DNA from: Zygnema circumcarinatum
Taxonomy: Eukaryota > Streptophyta > Zygnematophyceae > Zygnematales > Zygnemataceae
Reading direction: 5' to 3'
Length of the DNA stretch: 64,000 nucleotides
Assembly (NCBI GenBank): GCA_037447605.1
Contig: CM074808.1
Location: 2,822,407 to 2,886,406, forward strand
Part shown: one piece after another, positions 33,904-47,300 of the stretch
How the letters are laid out: every line of letters starts with the position of its first letter
Position numbering within the stretch: position 1 is the first letter of the stretch
Program-made: the position numbers and the translations under genes
The notes under the pieces: generated by a model
What the model saw: only the letters and a program-made list of their open reading frames with translations
Told to the model about the DNA's origin: nothing
The model's database searches: none

Positions 33904-36900
33904 TTAGTCGGCAGCGTCTTCACCAACCGAAGACGGCGTGCCACTGTTGCCCCCCCCCTGTAAACCCGCCACACACCCATTGGAGTCAGCCTTCGATTTC
34001 CAACTACTCCTTTTGTCCCTCGTCGTAGGCAGCTGAGCTGGTTGCCACAAATTCAATGCCCCGTTCCGATTTGAGATTTCCAAAGCGTACCTTTCCTCTG
34101 TCTTTGACATTTTGGTGCTTGCACTGACATCCCACAACCGCACAGTATTGTCTGCAGATCCCGACGCCAGCAACGAGCCCTCGCCACTGCACAGACATCC
34201 CACTCAAATGCCTGAGTCCATTGTTAAGGCACAGTAAACTCGCTGCAGTTTTTGTGCGAGTTAAGAGCTTTTGAGATGCTGCATGATAGAGCCACAGGTA
34301 TGTACAGGAGTATTGGAGGCTGAAGGCATTCAGGAGGGATTTCAGGAAAAAAGCCATGTCTACAAGAAGACACATGGTTGGCATCGGAGTACATATTTCC
34401 TTTCGGCTATCAACGGACGAGTTCTTTGAACCTTCTGCATAGTTAATTTACGTGAAACACATAGTTCCCCGCTATCTGGCAAAAAAACGAATAGAACAAT
34501 CCGCCAAAGCCAGGTAGGACCCAGAATGAAAAGCTCTCTATGAAAAAAAGATCGTAAAACGTTCTACCTTCAAGCAACTTCCCGGACATGATTCCAAGAC
34601 TACTTCCATTACCTCCACCACAATACGAGCCTCTCAGTTTCCCCCTTCCCCCCCCCCCTTCCCCACCTCTCCTTCCCCCCCCCCTTCCCCACCCCTCTTC
34701 CCCCCCTCCCCCCTCTCCCGTCACCCACCCTCTCCCTCTCCCCCATCCTTTGACACACCTAAACTCGAGTGTCCAGACGCAGCCCGTGTGCCCGAGCAGC
34801 GGCGTGACGCGGCGGCCCGAGCCCAGGTCCCACAACATTATGGCCCCGTCCTCGTCGCCGGAGGCGAGGCAGCGCCCGTCGGGGGAGAGCGCGAGGGCGA
34901 GGACGGCCCCGCGGTGGCCCGCGAACACGCGCACGCACTCGCCCGTGGGGACGTCCCAAAGCCGCACACTCTTGTCGCTCGACCCCGTCGCCACGTAGCT
35001 GCAGTTTCCGTGCCACCGCACGCACTGCGGATGGATGGGCCCATCACCCTCCCCTATGTCATCTTTGTTATGTCATCTTTGTCATGTCATCTTTGTTTCC
35101 ATTGAATGGGGGACATGCGTGCTGCACTCAGGGTCGTTTTCATGGTTTTTGGCTTTGATATGGGTTCAGGGGGGAGGATCACGGCTGGGACAGGATAAAG
35201 TGAGTGTGGGTTTCGGGGGGAAGAGAGGGAGATGACAATGTGCGACGATCTCATGCGTCATGTGATACTGGAAGACAAGGTTGAGAGGTGTGTCTCACGT
35301 CAACATCCGCCAGGTGGCCGGCCATGATGCGCAGGGGCTGTATGCGATCCATCGACCAAATTCGAGCTGTGCGGTCGTGTGATGCACTTGCAAAATAGTG
35401 CCCAACGGGACTAAACTGCATATATGCCAAACAGCACAACCCCACAGAAGACAGCAGGAACACAATAACAGTAAGTGCCACAGCAAGTGACTACTCAATT
35501 CAAGGAAGCACATTCATCTATTCTTTTGCTGTTCGTTCACTCTAATGCACTCATGTCTATCCGAGCAGACAGCAAAAGGAAAGTAGGGCCAAGGAGAGGG
35601 CAAGAGGAGGTACTTGGCAGTCCCAGACAGGGTAATTATGGCCTTTGTAGCACACTAAATTGGCGTTCATCTCCGTACTCCATAACCGAACTGCACACAA
35701 CCGATGCAAGAAAAGTTTGAGTGAATCATACTGTTCAAGATAACTCTCGAAAGGGGGATTGATAAAACAAGTGGCATCTGGGTGAGAATAACCAAAGCAT
35801 TGATGCTGTCCCCTGCTCCGTTTTACCTTTGCTTTGTCATGCACTATTATCAACAAAAGTCCATATTTCAACATACATGGATGAAACACCATTACAATCA
35901 CAAAGCTTTTGACCCAACCGACCCTCCTTGCGATTTCCTCACCCTCTTCCCTCTTTCTTCCGCCCCTGGCCAAGTCCTTTCCCATTCCCCTTCGTTCCAT
36001 GCTCACCAGTACAATCTGCTGATGACGACAGCAAGAAGCGTGAATCTGGACTGAAATGTGAAGCAAAGACAGGTCCTGCGTGTGCCCGCAAAAGCTCATA
36101 ATTGGAGCCGCTCCCTAACGGGGCTCCTCCCCCATCGGCTGTAGGGATGCCAGGTGGCACTTCCGGAGTGGCTGGATCACCACCTCTATCTGTTCCCAAC
36201 CAAAGATTTTCCACCAAAGTTCGACATATTGAAATGAGGCTAGACTGCTTCCCGTGTCTATTGAATCTCTGTTTCGATAAAATCCCGCCTTTATACCCTC
36301 CTCTATGCCGTCACAATGAGCAGAAGGACTGATGTAAAAAGGGAGATCTGAACATGAACGCAGAAAATTACCTGCATCAGTTGGCGGCCTCTGATGGGAT
36401 GCTCCGGCCTTAGTCATATCCCAAAGCTGTTACAAACCTCCATTCAGCTTCAGTAATCATGAAGTGAGTCTCCCCTCTCAGAGGCTGCAGAGGCAAAGCT
36501 CTCCTTCATATCATGTCACTTTCAAGTATGCCAAATTAGGCCAGTTTAGCAACTCGTGCGAATCAGCAAATCATGTCCTCCTCCGATGCAACCGTCTTCG
36601 TCAAAACTGTTTGCAGCCATCAACAGCCATAGGAACAGAAGCCGACAAACAATCCATAAAGATTCTCACCTTAATGGAGGAATCTGCCATCCCTCCTGCG
36701 ACTAATGAACCGTCTGCAGATATTGCGATGCAATTTATGCTGCAAAACCTCACCGAGGCCAGTCGTCATACATTCAGCACACAGCTGAGCAGCTAGCTAG
36801 CAGCTGTCAGCTTCAGGAATTGAAATAGGCAAGCTACAGCGATGTCATAACGCAAAATCCATTTGCTAAGATGTTCCCTGAACAACTGCCAAATACTTAT

Positions 36901-39900
36901 GAAGTGCATTCTCACCTGTTATGGGCATTTGTGAGGGTGTAAAAGCATACTGATGGCAGTGCCTGTGCACTCAACCGAATCCTCCGACGCAGATCCTCCA
37001 ATATCTCCTTCTCCACCTCCTCACTCCTGCAAAGCATGAATGACGAATTATGGGCGCCTTTCTCAACTGCTTCAAAAGACCACAGACAGGGAGCCTCCCT
37101 TCGCCGTTTGAAATTGAGTCGATCCTGCCTATTCCGTTTTCAAACATCTCCTGAATGAAATTATTTTGTCCTAAAATGATGGTTACTGGTGGGCAGCCGA
37201 GTAATGGATGGCAGGGGCTTACATATTCGGAAGAGGAATTGAAGCTATGGTTCGAACCCAGCTTGCGTCATCTCCCCCATCTACTTTTCCTCCCTTGCCA
37301 GCAGTCCCACTGCGCGGCTTCTCTTTCTTGCCTTTCTTGCTCGCAGAAGCGACTTTGTTGCCTTCTCCGGTTCTCTTCTGCAGAGTATCAATTATAACGT
37401 GTCAGATAGTCAGATGGGTGCCAAATGCTCTCTTACGAATAGTGTCAATCTCCTCAGCTTGACCCAGCAGACCTGAAGGAGTAGAGATAAGGCACCTTTG
37501 CATCCTCTCCTTCACCTTCCTTCGCGTCCCCGGGGCCTTTCTCGGCTTCTGCTGCCGTCATCTCCTTCTCGAACTTATGCTCCACCGAGTCTTTCAGTGC
37601 CTTCAAAGCCCAAACCCGTCCACACCTAATACTAAGCACCACAAAGCTGAATGGGGTCTGCTCTTATAAGACGACCAGCACTATTTGGTATCAAGAATTG
37701 CAGAAAAACTTCCAATTTTTTATGCACCGTCATTAACAACATTGGATCGGCAGACCCCATGCCAAACACTCACCCCCCATTGAATCTCTTTGAGGTTCAG
37801 CTGCTTCACAGCCCCCGAGGCTCGTCCAGTCGCTACAGGCTCCTCTTCATCTTCGGCTGCAGGAGATGGCTGTCCCGGAAACACTGCCTCCAAATTCCAG
37901 TTAGTGAAGAATTAGGGTTTTTACGGTATATTTTGGATGGCAATAATGCTGGTCCGTAAAGCAATCGAATACAGATAAAGCTTTAACCCACCAAGTTGCA
38001 CCTGATGTTTGACTTAAGCGCACCTTGAAGGTTGACGTGTTCATTAACAATGGCCAGCATAAGCATCAAGCCTGCTCCGTGGAGGAAATGCAGTAGAAGC
38101 TCAAAAGAGTACTGGTTCCATGTGCCCATTCAACCACAGTTGCCACAGTCAGATTCACAGGGACTTGCACTCGGAAGGATTCAGAGTGTTGCATGGAAGA
38201 AGGCAAAGCAAAAATATAGGAACGACCGTCTAAAGTGTAAAACAAACAGCATCAACTGAAGCCGCAAAACTCCAACCGTGGAAGTTGAAAAGCAACATCT
38301 TAACTAACGAAAGATACGGTTAACAAGATCACCTGACAAAGGCGAATGCTGATCTTGTTTTCGCGGAAAGTTCGCGCTAATTCATTTTCCTGCACAATTC
38401 ATGCATGTCCCACAGAAACGGGGTCAGTTCGCAGTCTCCTTCAAATAGAGCTGCTTCCCGAGTTCCTCTAGAGAATAAAAATGCTAAATTAACAATACCT
38501 TGCTTTGCCAACGCTTTCATATTCCGTATGTTCCTTCAGTCTGCTCTAACCATGCATCTGCCAGGCAAGGCATCTCCTTAAAGCATTTCAAGCTCAACCA
38601 CATCAGTTCAGTTGGTGATCATTTTTAATCGACAATGTATGGGTGCGGGTATGGGATGCCGAACCTGCAAATGCTGAGGAGTGTTGACACCTTCAAGCTT
38701 TTGAAGGTCGTGCAAGTGCAGCCGCTCATGTTCTTCGCAGTATGCTGAAAAAAACTGTCGAGCTGCAAGCCAAACATAGGAACATTTGGAATGTCATGAA
38801 CAAGGAGCACTCCAGACCTGTTGGCTGCTTTCACACGAGTCGTTGATATCAGTCACCAAGCACTTGTCCTTATTCAGGTCTATTGGAATGCCCAAACGTT
38901 AGCAGCTGATACAGATAAGGAAAACGGCCGACGGGTAAAAGGTTACCACCCTACCATACTATACACCACCTTTACTTCCCTGTTTCCAACGCGTTCGAAG
39001 AATTCTGTACCTTCATTGCCGTAGCCTTTGCTGACAAGCTCCAAAAAAGAATGTACAAAGACTGGAAAGAGGATCTTCAGCAGCTCGTTCTGCAAACAAA
39101 AACAGGATGTACTCGTCTTACTTCATATCCCATGAGCAACTCACGTTTCAAAATACTACGTCTGGCTATGCAATGCACTAACGCATTATCCATAGCATCA
39201 AGAAGACATAGAAGCACCAGACGCAGAATCGACCTCTAGTGGAAAACGGGGGCCAGAAGAAAGGTACATCAGCATTCTATGCTGTTACTGGACCAGTTCA
39301 GGTAAAAAAAATTAACCACCAGATTCTTCTTAAGGTTATCCAATTCACGCATCAGCTGCCTGTCCGATTGCTAGCCGGAACTTATGAAGCACAGAGATAG
39401 TAGCAAGTAACCAGGAGAACAATGGTTATTGTCTAGTTATTTTAATTAACCAACTTTCTAATTCGTAAAGAAAAATACGGTGGAAATGCACATAATTTGT
39501 GCCATCAAGCCTTACAGATCAAGCAGATGCTGATCCGACTTTCACCAAAAGCCATTCTTTAAGGTTGCAACCGTGCATTGATGATGACGCTAAATGCAAA
39601 AACGAAATGCAATGTGTACATGGAGACGTCTCTAAACATTGCATTGTATGCCATTAATTGGCTGTGAGTTTCACGAAAGTGCAGCGGTATTGAGCCTATT
39701 AAAAGGATTTCAACAACTTCCGTTGGGTATGAACAAAACAAAAGGGAGGGAAGAATTCGTTCATGTATAACTAGAAATGTAACAGAAATTAAATAAAAGC
39801 CAAAAAATGACTAAATGCTCACGCTCCTCTTATTGTACTTGAAGTCGCGCTTACGTCCTGTTGCTTCAATTAATTTCCCCGTCGTATTGATTCTAATTTA

Positions 39901-40631
39901 TTCTTCTCCCTTAGAAAAGGGCAATCAAGGATTTTTAAGTCGCCCTCCGGAACAGCTGTAATACAATTGAAGTTCCTGAAGTAATTTTGGCGTCAAAAGT
40001 TGGTCACACACCTTGTATAAGTCAAGCGATGAATGCACCCATGCACGCAGCCGGCCATATGCTTCCCTGTACCGCGTTGGAATAGAGTCCGCGCTGCAAA
40101 CCCTTCCAACCCACGAGCTACCGGTGTTGACTGTTTCATCCAGTAAGCTTCCAAACCAACGGCTATAAGCAGCATGCGCAATGCACGTGGAATGCGGTGA
40201 TTCCACCAAACAAATACTCCAATGGAGGAGTATTACAGACTTGCGACATGTCAAAAAATGAAATGCCACGAAACAAGCAGTACGCTCCCTTTGCCGCGCA
40301 TTTACAGCGTATCAACTGATTACATTTGAAAGGTTTTAGAAGGTTCATTCTTTCAGCAGCTTTCCCCGTTTCACTAACCTGAATTTGCCTGAATGATATT
40401 TCCACAGACATCACTACGCACCCTAGGACCGCGGTCTCAGAAATGTGAGGAATACCTGTCATAGAAGTATATCTGATTTGTGATACTGCTGTCAATGTCA
40501 GTCTTCATTCCCTGCGCCATATCTTCCAAGGCCTGCGTTTTCGCTTCCCCACGAAACGCCTGCTCCGTATGCTTGTAGCCCTTTCTCCGTAGGTATGCCA
40601 TAACTGCCTCTTCAATAGCCTCCGTATCCAT
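33904..40631 (-). CDS. TAF5: TFIID subunit TAF5, LisH-NTD2-WD40 (703 aa)
   Basis: Seventeen exons on the minus strand: 40631-40456, 40093-40012, 39089-39011, 38762-38665, 38389-38333, 38111-38024, 37883-37774, 37600-37496, 37377-37223, 37026-36916, 36739-36670, 36426-36372, 36189-36007, 35690-35614, 35415-35299, 35024-34759, 34186-33904. All phases agree (2112 nt). An N-terminal LisH (VMAYLRRKGYKHTEQAF) is followed by the TAF5 NTD2 domain (YREAYGRLRAWVHSSLDLYK, LFPVFVHSFLELV, HDLQKLEGVNTPQHL, LARTFRENKISIRLCQYS). After a charged linker the WD40 propeller runs from about residue 370 (SADGSLVAGGMADSSIK, LRAHAGPVFASHFSPDS, GHNYPVWDCQFSPVG, SSDKSVRLWDVPTGE, LLASGSADNTVRLWDV). TAF5 is a structural core of TFIID and binds histone-fold TAFs. 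Plant TAF5 is about 670 aa. The 34187-34758 intron holds a C-rich tract. Confidence 0.96.
34636..34745. repeat. CCCCTTCC-rich tract in TAF5 intron
   Basis: Poly-pyrimidine simple sequence on the + strand (G/A-rich on the transcribed gene's sense strand), within the last TAF5 intron close to its donor. Confidence 0.85.
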
Positions 40632-40956
40632 GGCTGCCGCTGCAGAAGTTTCCTTAATACACTCCTCCCTTCCTCCCTAATCTCTCTCTCTCTCCCCTCT
40701 CGTCCTCAGATCACACCCTCTCTTTTGGACGCGAGAAAGAGCGCCATCAAGTCTCCATGCGAAAATTCCCGCCCGGTTACCGTTAAACGAATTCCCGAAC
40801 AAGTGAATTCGACCTGGACATGAAACACGTGAGGTTACAAAATTTGTTAAAAGTAGTTAAACGGCGGAACGGGGTTCCATGCGGGCGCAGGCGAGCCATG
40901 GCCATGGCCCTGCTTGCAGCGCCCCTCCCTGTCCGTCCCCTTCAGGTGGGACCGCC
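40632..40956. promoter_or_regulatory. short divergent promoter, TAF5 and GST lambda
   Basis: 325 bp between divergent start codons if the upstream GST start is used. A CTCTCTCTCTCTCC stretch at about 40681-40696 lies in the probable TAF5 leader. Confidence 0.45.
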
Positions 40957-43753
40957 ATGGCGCCCGTCAGCGTCGTGGCTGGCGGTTGCGCCTCCGCGAC
41001 CGCCATGGCGAGGCTGTGGGGCAACCTCGCCGCAGGTCAGGGTTGCATCGTGAGCTGGCAGGGGGAGAGGGGGGAGAAGGAAAGGGGCAGGGAGGGAGGG
41101 AGGGAGGGAGGGAGGGAGAGAGGAGAGGGAGATAAAGAGCCAAGTCGCTTGTTCAGAGGGAGGAGCATTCTAAGGTTGAGGCTCAGAGCACGAGGTGAGA
41201 TTTTTACTCTTGTTTATCCGAACTTTGAGTGCTTCATGTGTGAATTAACTTGAACAAAGAAAAACGTGAGCACTTCAATTTTTTTAAGTGCAGTTTTGTG
41301 TTTTTTTTTTAATTTTTAAGGCGGCCTCAAACGATTAATATAATGTGGGTAACTGCCCCCCTTTTTTTTTTCAGAGTGATCAGTTTTCCAGGAGCAAGTC
41401 GGGGCAGGTTCTGCTTTCCTATCTTCCAGCAATAGCCATGGCTGCCAAGTACGCTTTTCGAATTTATTCTGCTTTTTATGTTTGATTGTTTTTTTTGTAT
41501 TTAAATCGGTACACGGTTTGCCATAGTTAGTTTCTTTTCCATTTATTTAAATCGAATACTCCTGAAAAATATTGCACTTCGTTTGGCAGGGGTCCTGAAA
41601 TCCCCATGCCCAACCTCTTTGACGGCACAACGAGGTACTCTCTCACTCTCTCTCTCACTCACTCTCTCGACCAAAAACAAGCCATCGGCAATCAGATGTA
41701 GATTGTGCTTCGTTTAGTTCAACCTGAATTTTCTCTTAAAGGCCGGTTGCGTCTTGCTTTACCAGACATGGTGTTTTAAAATGAAAAAGGCAACGGAGCC
41801 TGCTAATTCTGTACCGACGTGTGTAATCGGTTGAACTGTGAATATCAGGCTCTATGTCAATGCCCTCTGCCCGTATGCACAAAGGGTTGTGATTGCAGCC
41901 AACTACAAGGTGTGGTAGTCATTTCATGCAAACGTTTGTGTTGATTTTTTACAGCACATGAACTAGCATGGGACCCTGGTCAAATAATAGTGTCAGCGTT
42001 CTACTTTTAACAATCCTTTGATTTAGCATACTGGGAATGCCTCGTGTCATTGCGTACAGTAAGTAGACCGGAATGGCTGTTACCGTGGTTGCGTTGCAGG
42101 GCCTGAATGATATTGAACATGTTGAGATCAACTTGTCAAACAAGCCAAAGTGGTATGGAGAGAAAGTTTATCCTGTCAGCAAGGTGCAGTATACCAGCTT
42201 TGCTTCCTCCTGCTCAATACCTCGCTATCCATTGATGATGTATTTACAGTCGAAAGCACGGGACCTCAATCTAACATACCTACTACTCAAATTCGGTCCT
42301 TACCCATAAAAGACTTTTTGCTGTTGCAAGCAGGTTCCAGCTTTGGAGCACGCTGGAAAAGTGATGGGAGAAAGCTTGGACCTTTTGACTTATCTGGAAA
42401 AGAACTTCAAAGGGATCCCTCTTTTGCCAGAGGTAATTGTTTGGATTTAAAACGGATTCAAGAACCTGCGATAAATAGTGGCAGAAATTCAGCAGTTTTA
42501 TTTTGAATTGTCTGCATGCCAACCATGTTCAGGATGATGGAAAGAAGGAACTCTACAAAGAGCTTTCGGATTTCTCTGACGAGTTCGTGAAGACTGGATT
42601 TTCAACTCTGAGCAGTGAGGAGTTGTCGGCAGCAGAGGTGGATGCGAAATTCGGTAAGCTCTCCTCTGTGACGCAGCAATAGCAGCAATAGCAGCAATAT
42701 TAGTAAGGGGAAAATGAAAAACTACGAACCATAGAGTCATGCAAGGATTATGGTCATATGCTTGTAAGAAAACATAGAAGAAGCTTGTAAGCTTGTAAGA
42801 AGAAACCGTTTAGCAGGGCCCGCGCTTTTCGAACGGTCACATGTTGATTATATATGTTTTGAAATGTTGCAGGCCCTCTGCTGGACCGTTTGGATACGGC
42901 TCTGTCAAAGTACGCTGGAGAGGGCCCCTTCTTTCTTGGAACTTTCAGTGCGGTAGGTGTTTGAGCTTTACCTTGCAAGACAGCCGCCGGTAGAAGAAAA
43001 TAAAAAAAAACCCCGTAACCCGATTGGTTTTGTTCGATTGCATGATCAAAAAGAGTCTTCCTATTTTGCAGCTTGTTGCTTTCAACAATGCAAGGTGGAA
43101 TACATGTATGGAGTGTAAGGAAGTTATAACTTGCTTGATTGGATTTAAGACTTGCTTGACTTGCGTCCTTCCAAAAACTTAAATGTCACTTTACTTGCGT
43201 TGTTTAAATTTGCAGTCGCTTTTTTCTTAACTGCGGTTGTTGCCCGCAAATGATGTCAGGCGGACTGCGTCTTCGCGCCATTCCTTGAACGTTTCTCGGT
43301 TGCCTTCAAAGACGTGCATAAGTCGGCATACGACATTACACAGAGCCGCTCCAACCTTGCTTCCTGGATGCAGGTAAGCTGCCGTGCCTTTCATGGAATT
43401 CTACTGAGAAAGCCGCTCTTGCATGGAAAGGCATGCAGAATATGGCACATGTTATCTTCAGCTGAGGGCGCCCTCCATACTAAAATGGCATGTCCCCAAG
43501 CAGGCGTTGGATGGTGTGAAGGCGTATACGGACACGAAGGTGGAGAAAAGTGCATTGAAGGCTCTCTACGAAAAGATGCTGGTGAGTTGCATGCACTCAA
43601 CAACTAGGCTCATTGCCAGACAATGTCGATATTTCCGAGATTTTTATGATTTTTGTTTACTTGCTTGACTATTGTTGTTTTGTTTCGCATTGATAATTTT
43701 CGGTGTTGTGTGGGTTTCAGGCCATGGGATACTTCAAAAATCTGAATATGTGA
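40957..43753 (+). CDS. GSTL: glutathione S-transferase, lambda class (241 or 270 aa)
   Basis: Core exons: 41430-41448, 41590-41634, 41849-41909, 42100-42183, 42334-42432, 42533-42653, 42873-42952, 43260-43373, 43504-43581, 43721-43753, all in phase. Lambda GSTs use a cysteine (not Ser/Tyr) for deglutathionylation and flavonol reduction. Seen here: LFDGTTRLYVNALCPYAQRV with the CPYA active-site Cys, NLSNKPKWYGEKVYPVSKVPALEH (thioredoxin-fold cis-Pro), GESLDLLTYLEKNF, GPFFLGTFSAADCVFAPFLERF, and a short C terminus. From ATG 41438 the product is 241 aa, normal for the class. An upstream exon 40957-41035 with ideal start context (accgccATGG) splices in frame to 41430, adding an Ala/Ser-rich leader that could target plastids. 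Its donor (gtcagg) is weak, so this longer form is only likely. Confidence 0.92.
41081..41128. repeat. (GGGA)n purine tract in first GSTL intron/leader
   Basis: GGGAGGGAGGGAGGGAGGGAG-type sequence between the proposed leader exon and the core exons. Confidence 0.85.
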
Positions 43754-44315
43754 ACTACAGCTGACCAGCTGAAGTGGTTGAGCATATACTACTACAGTAG
43801 CTTGTTTGATAATCGGACATGATGATTTCTGGATTTTTCCGGCGGACAATAGAAGGGTGTTAGATGTAGTATTTACCCAGTTTTGCAGTTCCGAGAAAAT
43901 CGCAAAATTCAGCACTTACAAGACTTTTGTAATATCTCGTTTGCGTATAATTCTATAATTTCTGGTTTTTGTTAGAAAATGGGGTTCTTTCAGGCTTTTT
44001 GTGTATATGGTATCGCTCATTTGGCTAGCTTTCATGCAGCACGGTTCTACATATGGTCTTTTCTTTTGATTGTACCTAAAACATGTAAGAAAAAGCCAAC
44101 AACCAAGAAATGTAATAACTTAAAAAACTACAAATGTGAAATAAAATATGAACCATTAGAAAGATCATTTCGAAAGCAAAGTAACCGATGTGACAAATTT
44201 ATTTCATCTCTACAAATTGCCAGGTTATGTTCTTCCCCTCGACCCAGAAAAAATCTAAGGAGAAGTCATATGCTTCACAAAAATGTATGTACAACCTGAA
44301 ACTCTAAACAACCCC
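43754..44315. other. intergenic between convergent GSTL and CPR5-like genes
   Basis: AT-rich 3' flanks; nothing else recognised. Confidence 0.4.
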
Positions 44316-47300
44316 CTACGCAACAAGCTGCGAAAGTTTTCGTAAAACTTTGTAGGGCGAGTAAAAAGGAAGAACAGAAGTGACCACAGGGAGGACAAGC
44401 ATTACAAACAGACGAAAAAGGAAACGCCGAACATTGGGAGAAGGTTTGCATGAAACTTCTCCGGTTGACGACAGGATCACTTCCGGAGGGTGACCATGTA
44501 ACATGGGATAGAGCCTCTTCAAGCCGAACGCTTGCATGGTACATAAAGTCAACCATCCAAAGAGCCAAATGTAGCCATTCCCTCCTCCATAGTCGACGGC
44601 GGAGCAACCGAGGAAGCCGCCCATGCCTCCAAGCAGAAGGAACATAAAGAAGACTGGGCGGCGTTCAAAGTCTGCTCCGTTGCTTCGCATTAGAAGATAA
44701 CTGAAAAACAACATAAGAACTACAGCGAAGCCGAATCCAAGGAAGAGCTCGAGATGGCAAATTCCCATTCGCAGTAAGTTTCGTAGTGGGTCAAAAGCTT
44801 TCCAATACCACCATGAGCGGTCAGATACCTGAAGACGAGTACGCACAAATGGCAAGAATTAGGGTTTGGTATAAAGCTGCTATAAGAAACGTTACCAGAA
44901 GAAGCGCCTACCAACCAAGAGGTCGAGAGTATACCTTCGAAAACACACTCTCAGAGAATTCCTAAACTGCGATTCTCCCAATTCTCTCACGCAAGGTCTC
45001 CAACTTACAGCCTGCGATTGGCGGCAGAAGTGCAGCTTTTCTTGCCAACGTTCGAGTCCAAAATAGACGATAGCAGCACAGCTTGCACCGAATAGAATAA
45101 GCAGTCCAACAAAAATTTCATCCGTGCGCTCTAAGCGGAAACTTGCCATCTCCTCAATGGACCTCCTTCGTTGCACCTCCTCCTCTTTCTTTTCAAATTT
45201 ATTGCGCTCAAAAACGGATTTTTCGGCCTTTCGAGCACAATCTTCCTCAAACATTTTTTGTTGCCGAAGACTCATTTGATACTGGTATTTTTGCAGTTCG
45301 AATGTCCTCATTTGCACCTCCAACTTCGCGCATTTATATTCGGAAGCTGACATCCCCTGATTTTGATAGTATTGATAACTAACTGCTGACAATGGTTCAC
45401 GTGTCACGAGACTCTGATTATATGGATGCCAATCAATTATCTCCTCCTTCCTAATACAATCGTTGCCCTCTCCTTCCCCTTTCCATGTCACCAGATCACT
45501 TCTTTCCATAGCCACCTGTCCTCTTGCAGATGTGCTTCTTCCCAGCTCCTCATGCCCTTGGATGAATTCATCTCCGGTAAAAAATTGGCCATTAATCTGT
45601 CCCTCCCAACCATTACATTCTTGTTCTGCATCCCCGTCATCAATCGTACTCTTCAAATTCTGCAGAAGTCCCGAAGGTTCTTCAGAGATATCCTTCTGAC
45701 AATCTTTATTGGTGGCATTGTGGCAATTGCGTTTTGGTACATTGACATGAGAGGAGGAAGGCCGACCAATCCCCAAACGGCTGAAAGCTTCTGAAGTAGG
45801 TCTGGGTGCATCTGTCGGAAAAACAGCTGGCATGGCTCCAATAGGAGCCTGCCACGTGGATGGGCTTCCCTGTGCCTCTACTATGTTCTCTGCAGCGCTT
45901 GCATTTGCAATAAGAGGGTTCGTTTGCTGCTGCCACAGTCCAGAATAGATAAGGCACATCTCTCCAAAGGCAGTAGTCAGCTCTGCAGCAAATTTCCGGC
46001 CGCCCTCCGGACCAATCACCTGCTCCACTGGGCAAAAAGCACTCTTTCAGAGCACAAAACTTTCCAATAGCTATCCGTAAGAAACAAAGCAAACGGAGTC
46101 CTTGATGAGTGCCATTTGAATCACCAAAAACTATCTAGAATCCTCCTAGATTCCGTCGACTGATTTGGTTGACCCCTTTGTTACAGAACTGATCAACGTT
46201 AAGTTGTTCCAATGCAATCAATACGCTGATACAGTAAAAAAAAAAAAAAAAGGGGGGGGGGGGGGGGAGCAAGCTAGTCGCAAGATGTCAGGCACATCGA
46301 GATTCTACAACTTAGCACGTAACATGTTGCAAATTACACAATGAATTCAGTGACGATGAACTGAGAAGCTTGTACAAGACTTAACACACGTGAGCAAATA
46401 CTAGACCAAAATGCATCGTACAGCTGTATCAGTCTGATTGGTGCATGTGCACTGCATGGACTGATTTCGGATTACACTCTGAATTAGGATCAACATCACA
46501 GCACAGGCCAAAAGTAGGTACGAACAATGAGAAGGATTTGCTCAAAGCTCTGAGGGTAGTGGACCATTACAGCTCGGGATAGGAAGTCCAATTCAGTAAC
46601 TTACCGAACATAGTGCGTTTGTGCAGGTTATGCGCAAGATCTGTTAGCCCCAAAAGCCATATTAACACCCACTTCAAAACAAGCTCAGCTTAAGTAACAC
46701 AGTAGCACAAACGCACAAGCTGTTAAGCTTGATCGAAAAAAGATAGTCCACTTCATGAACGACGAGAAAGGCAGGAAATTGCGGAAGTTGAGACAGGGGA
46801 TCAGCATTTGAACAAATAACACACAAAAGTAGAACGGAAAGTGAGGAGGGGTGAGAATAGCACCTCTGTCATTTCCTCGGATGACAATTTCTTAGTGGAG
46901 TTCAACTGAGAAAGCATCACCTGGCATCGTACAGTCCACCCGGCCATCTCATCAATAACTGGAAAATAAGTCAAACAATAACAGTTCTAGGTTATTTTTT
47001 TTTGTGCTATAAAAAGGTCACGGTTACAAGGAGAACACGAGCAACATTCGTGTATGTTTCAGAGAAAGTCCCACGAACCATAAAGAAATGCAAGTTCGAC
47101 GGCTCTTTTTCATTGACATACAGGTCGCCGCCATTTACAACTTCACAAACTCCAAGCAACCGGCAGTGGAAAGGTTTAAAATTTGACACCGGCCAAAAAA
47201 GAAGGTGACGATTTAGCCATACCTTGTCAATGAGAGAAGCCATAGCTCGCCCAAGAACTGGTGCCAAGCGTGTGAAGTCTTCCTCCGGCCAGGGCTCCTG

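Noticed and set aside
37240-37262. GGTTCGAACCC resembling a tRNA T-arm
   Set aside because: No acceptor stem, anticodon arm or D-arm around it, and it lies inside a TAF5 exon.
38814-38880. Possible extra TAF5 exon reading DLNKDKCLVTDIND
   Set aside because: The exon 39089-39011 joins directly in phase to 38762-38665, which carries the expected TAF5 block; the segment is intronic.
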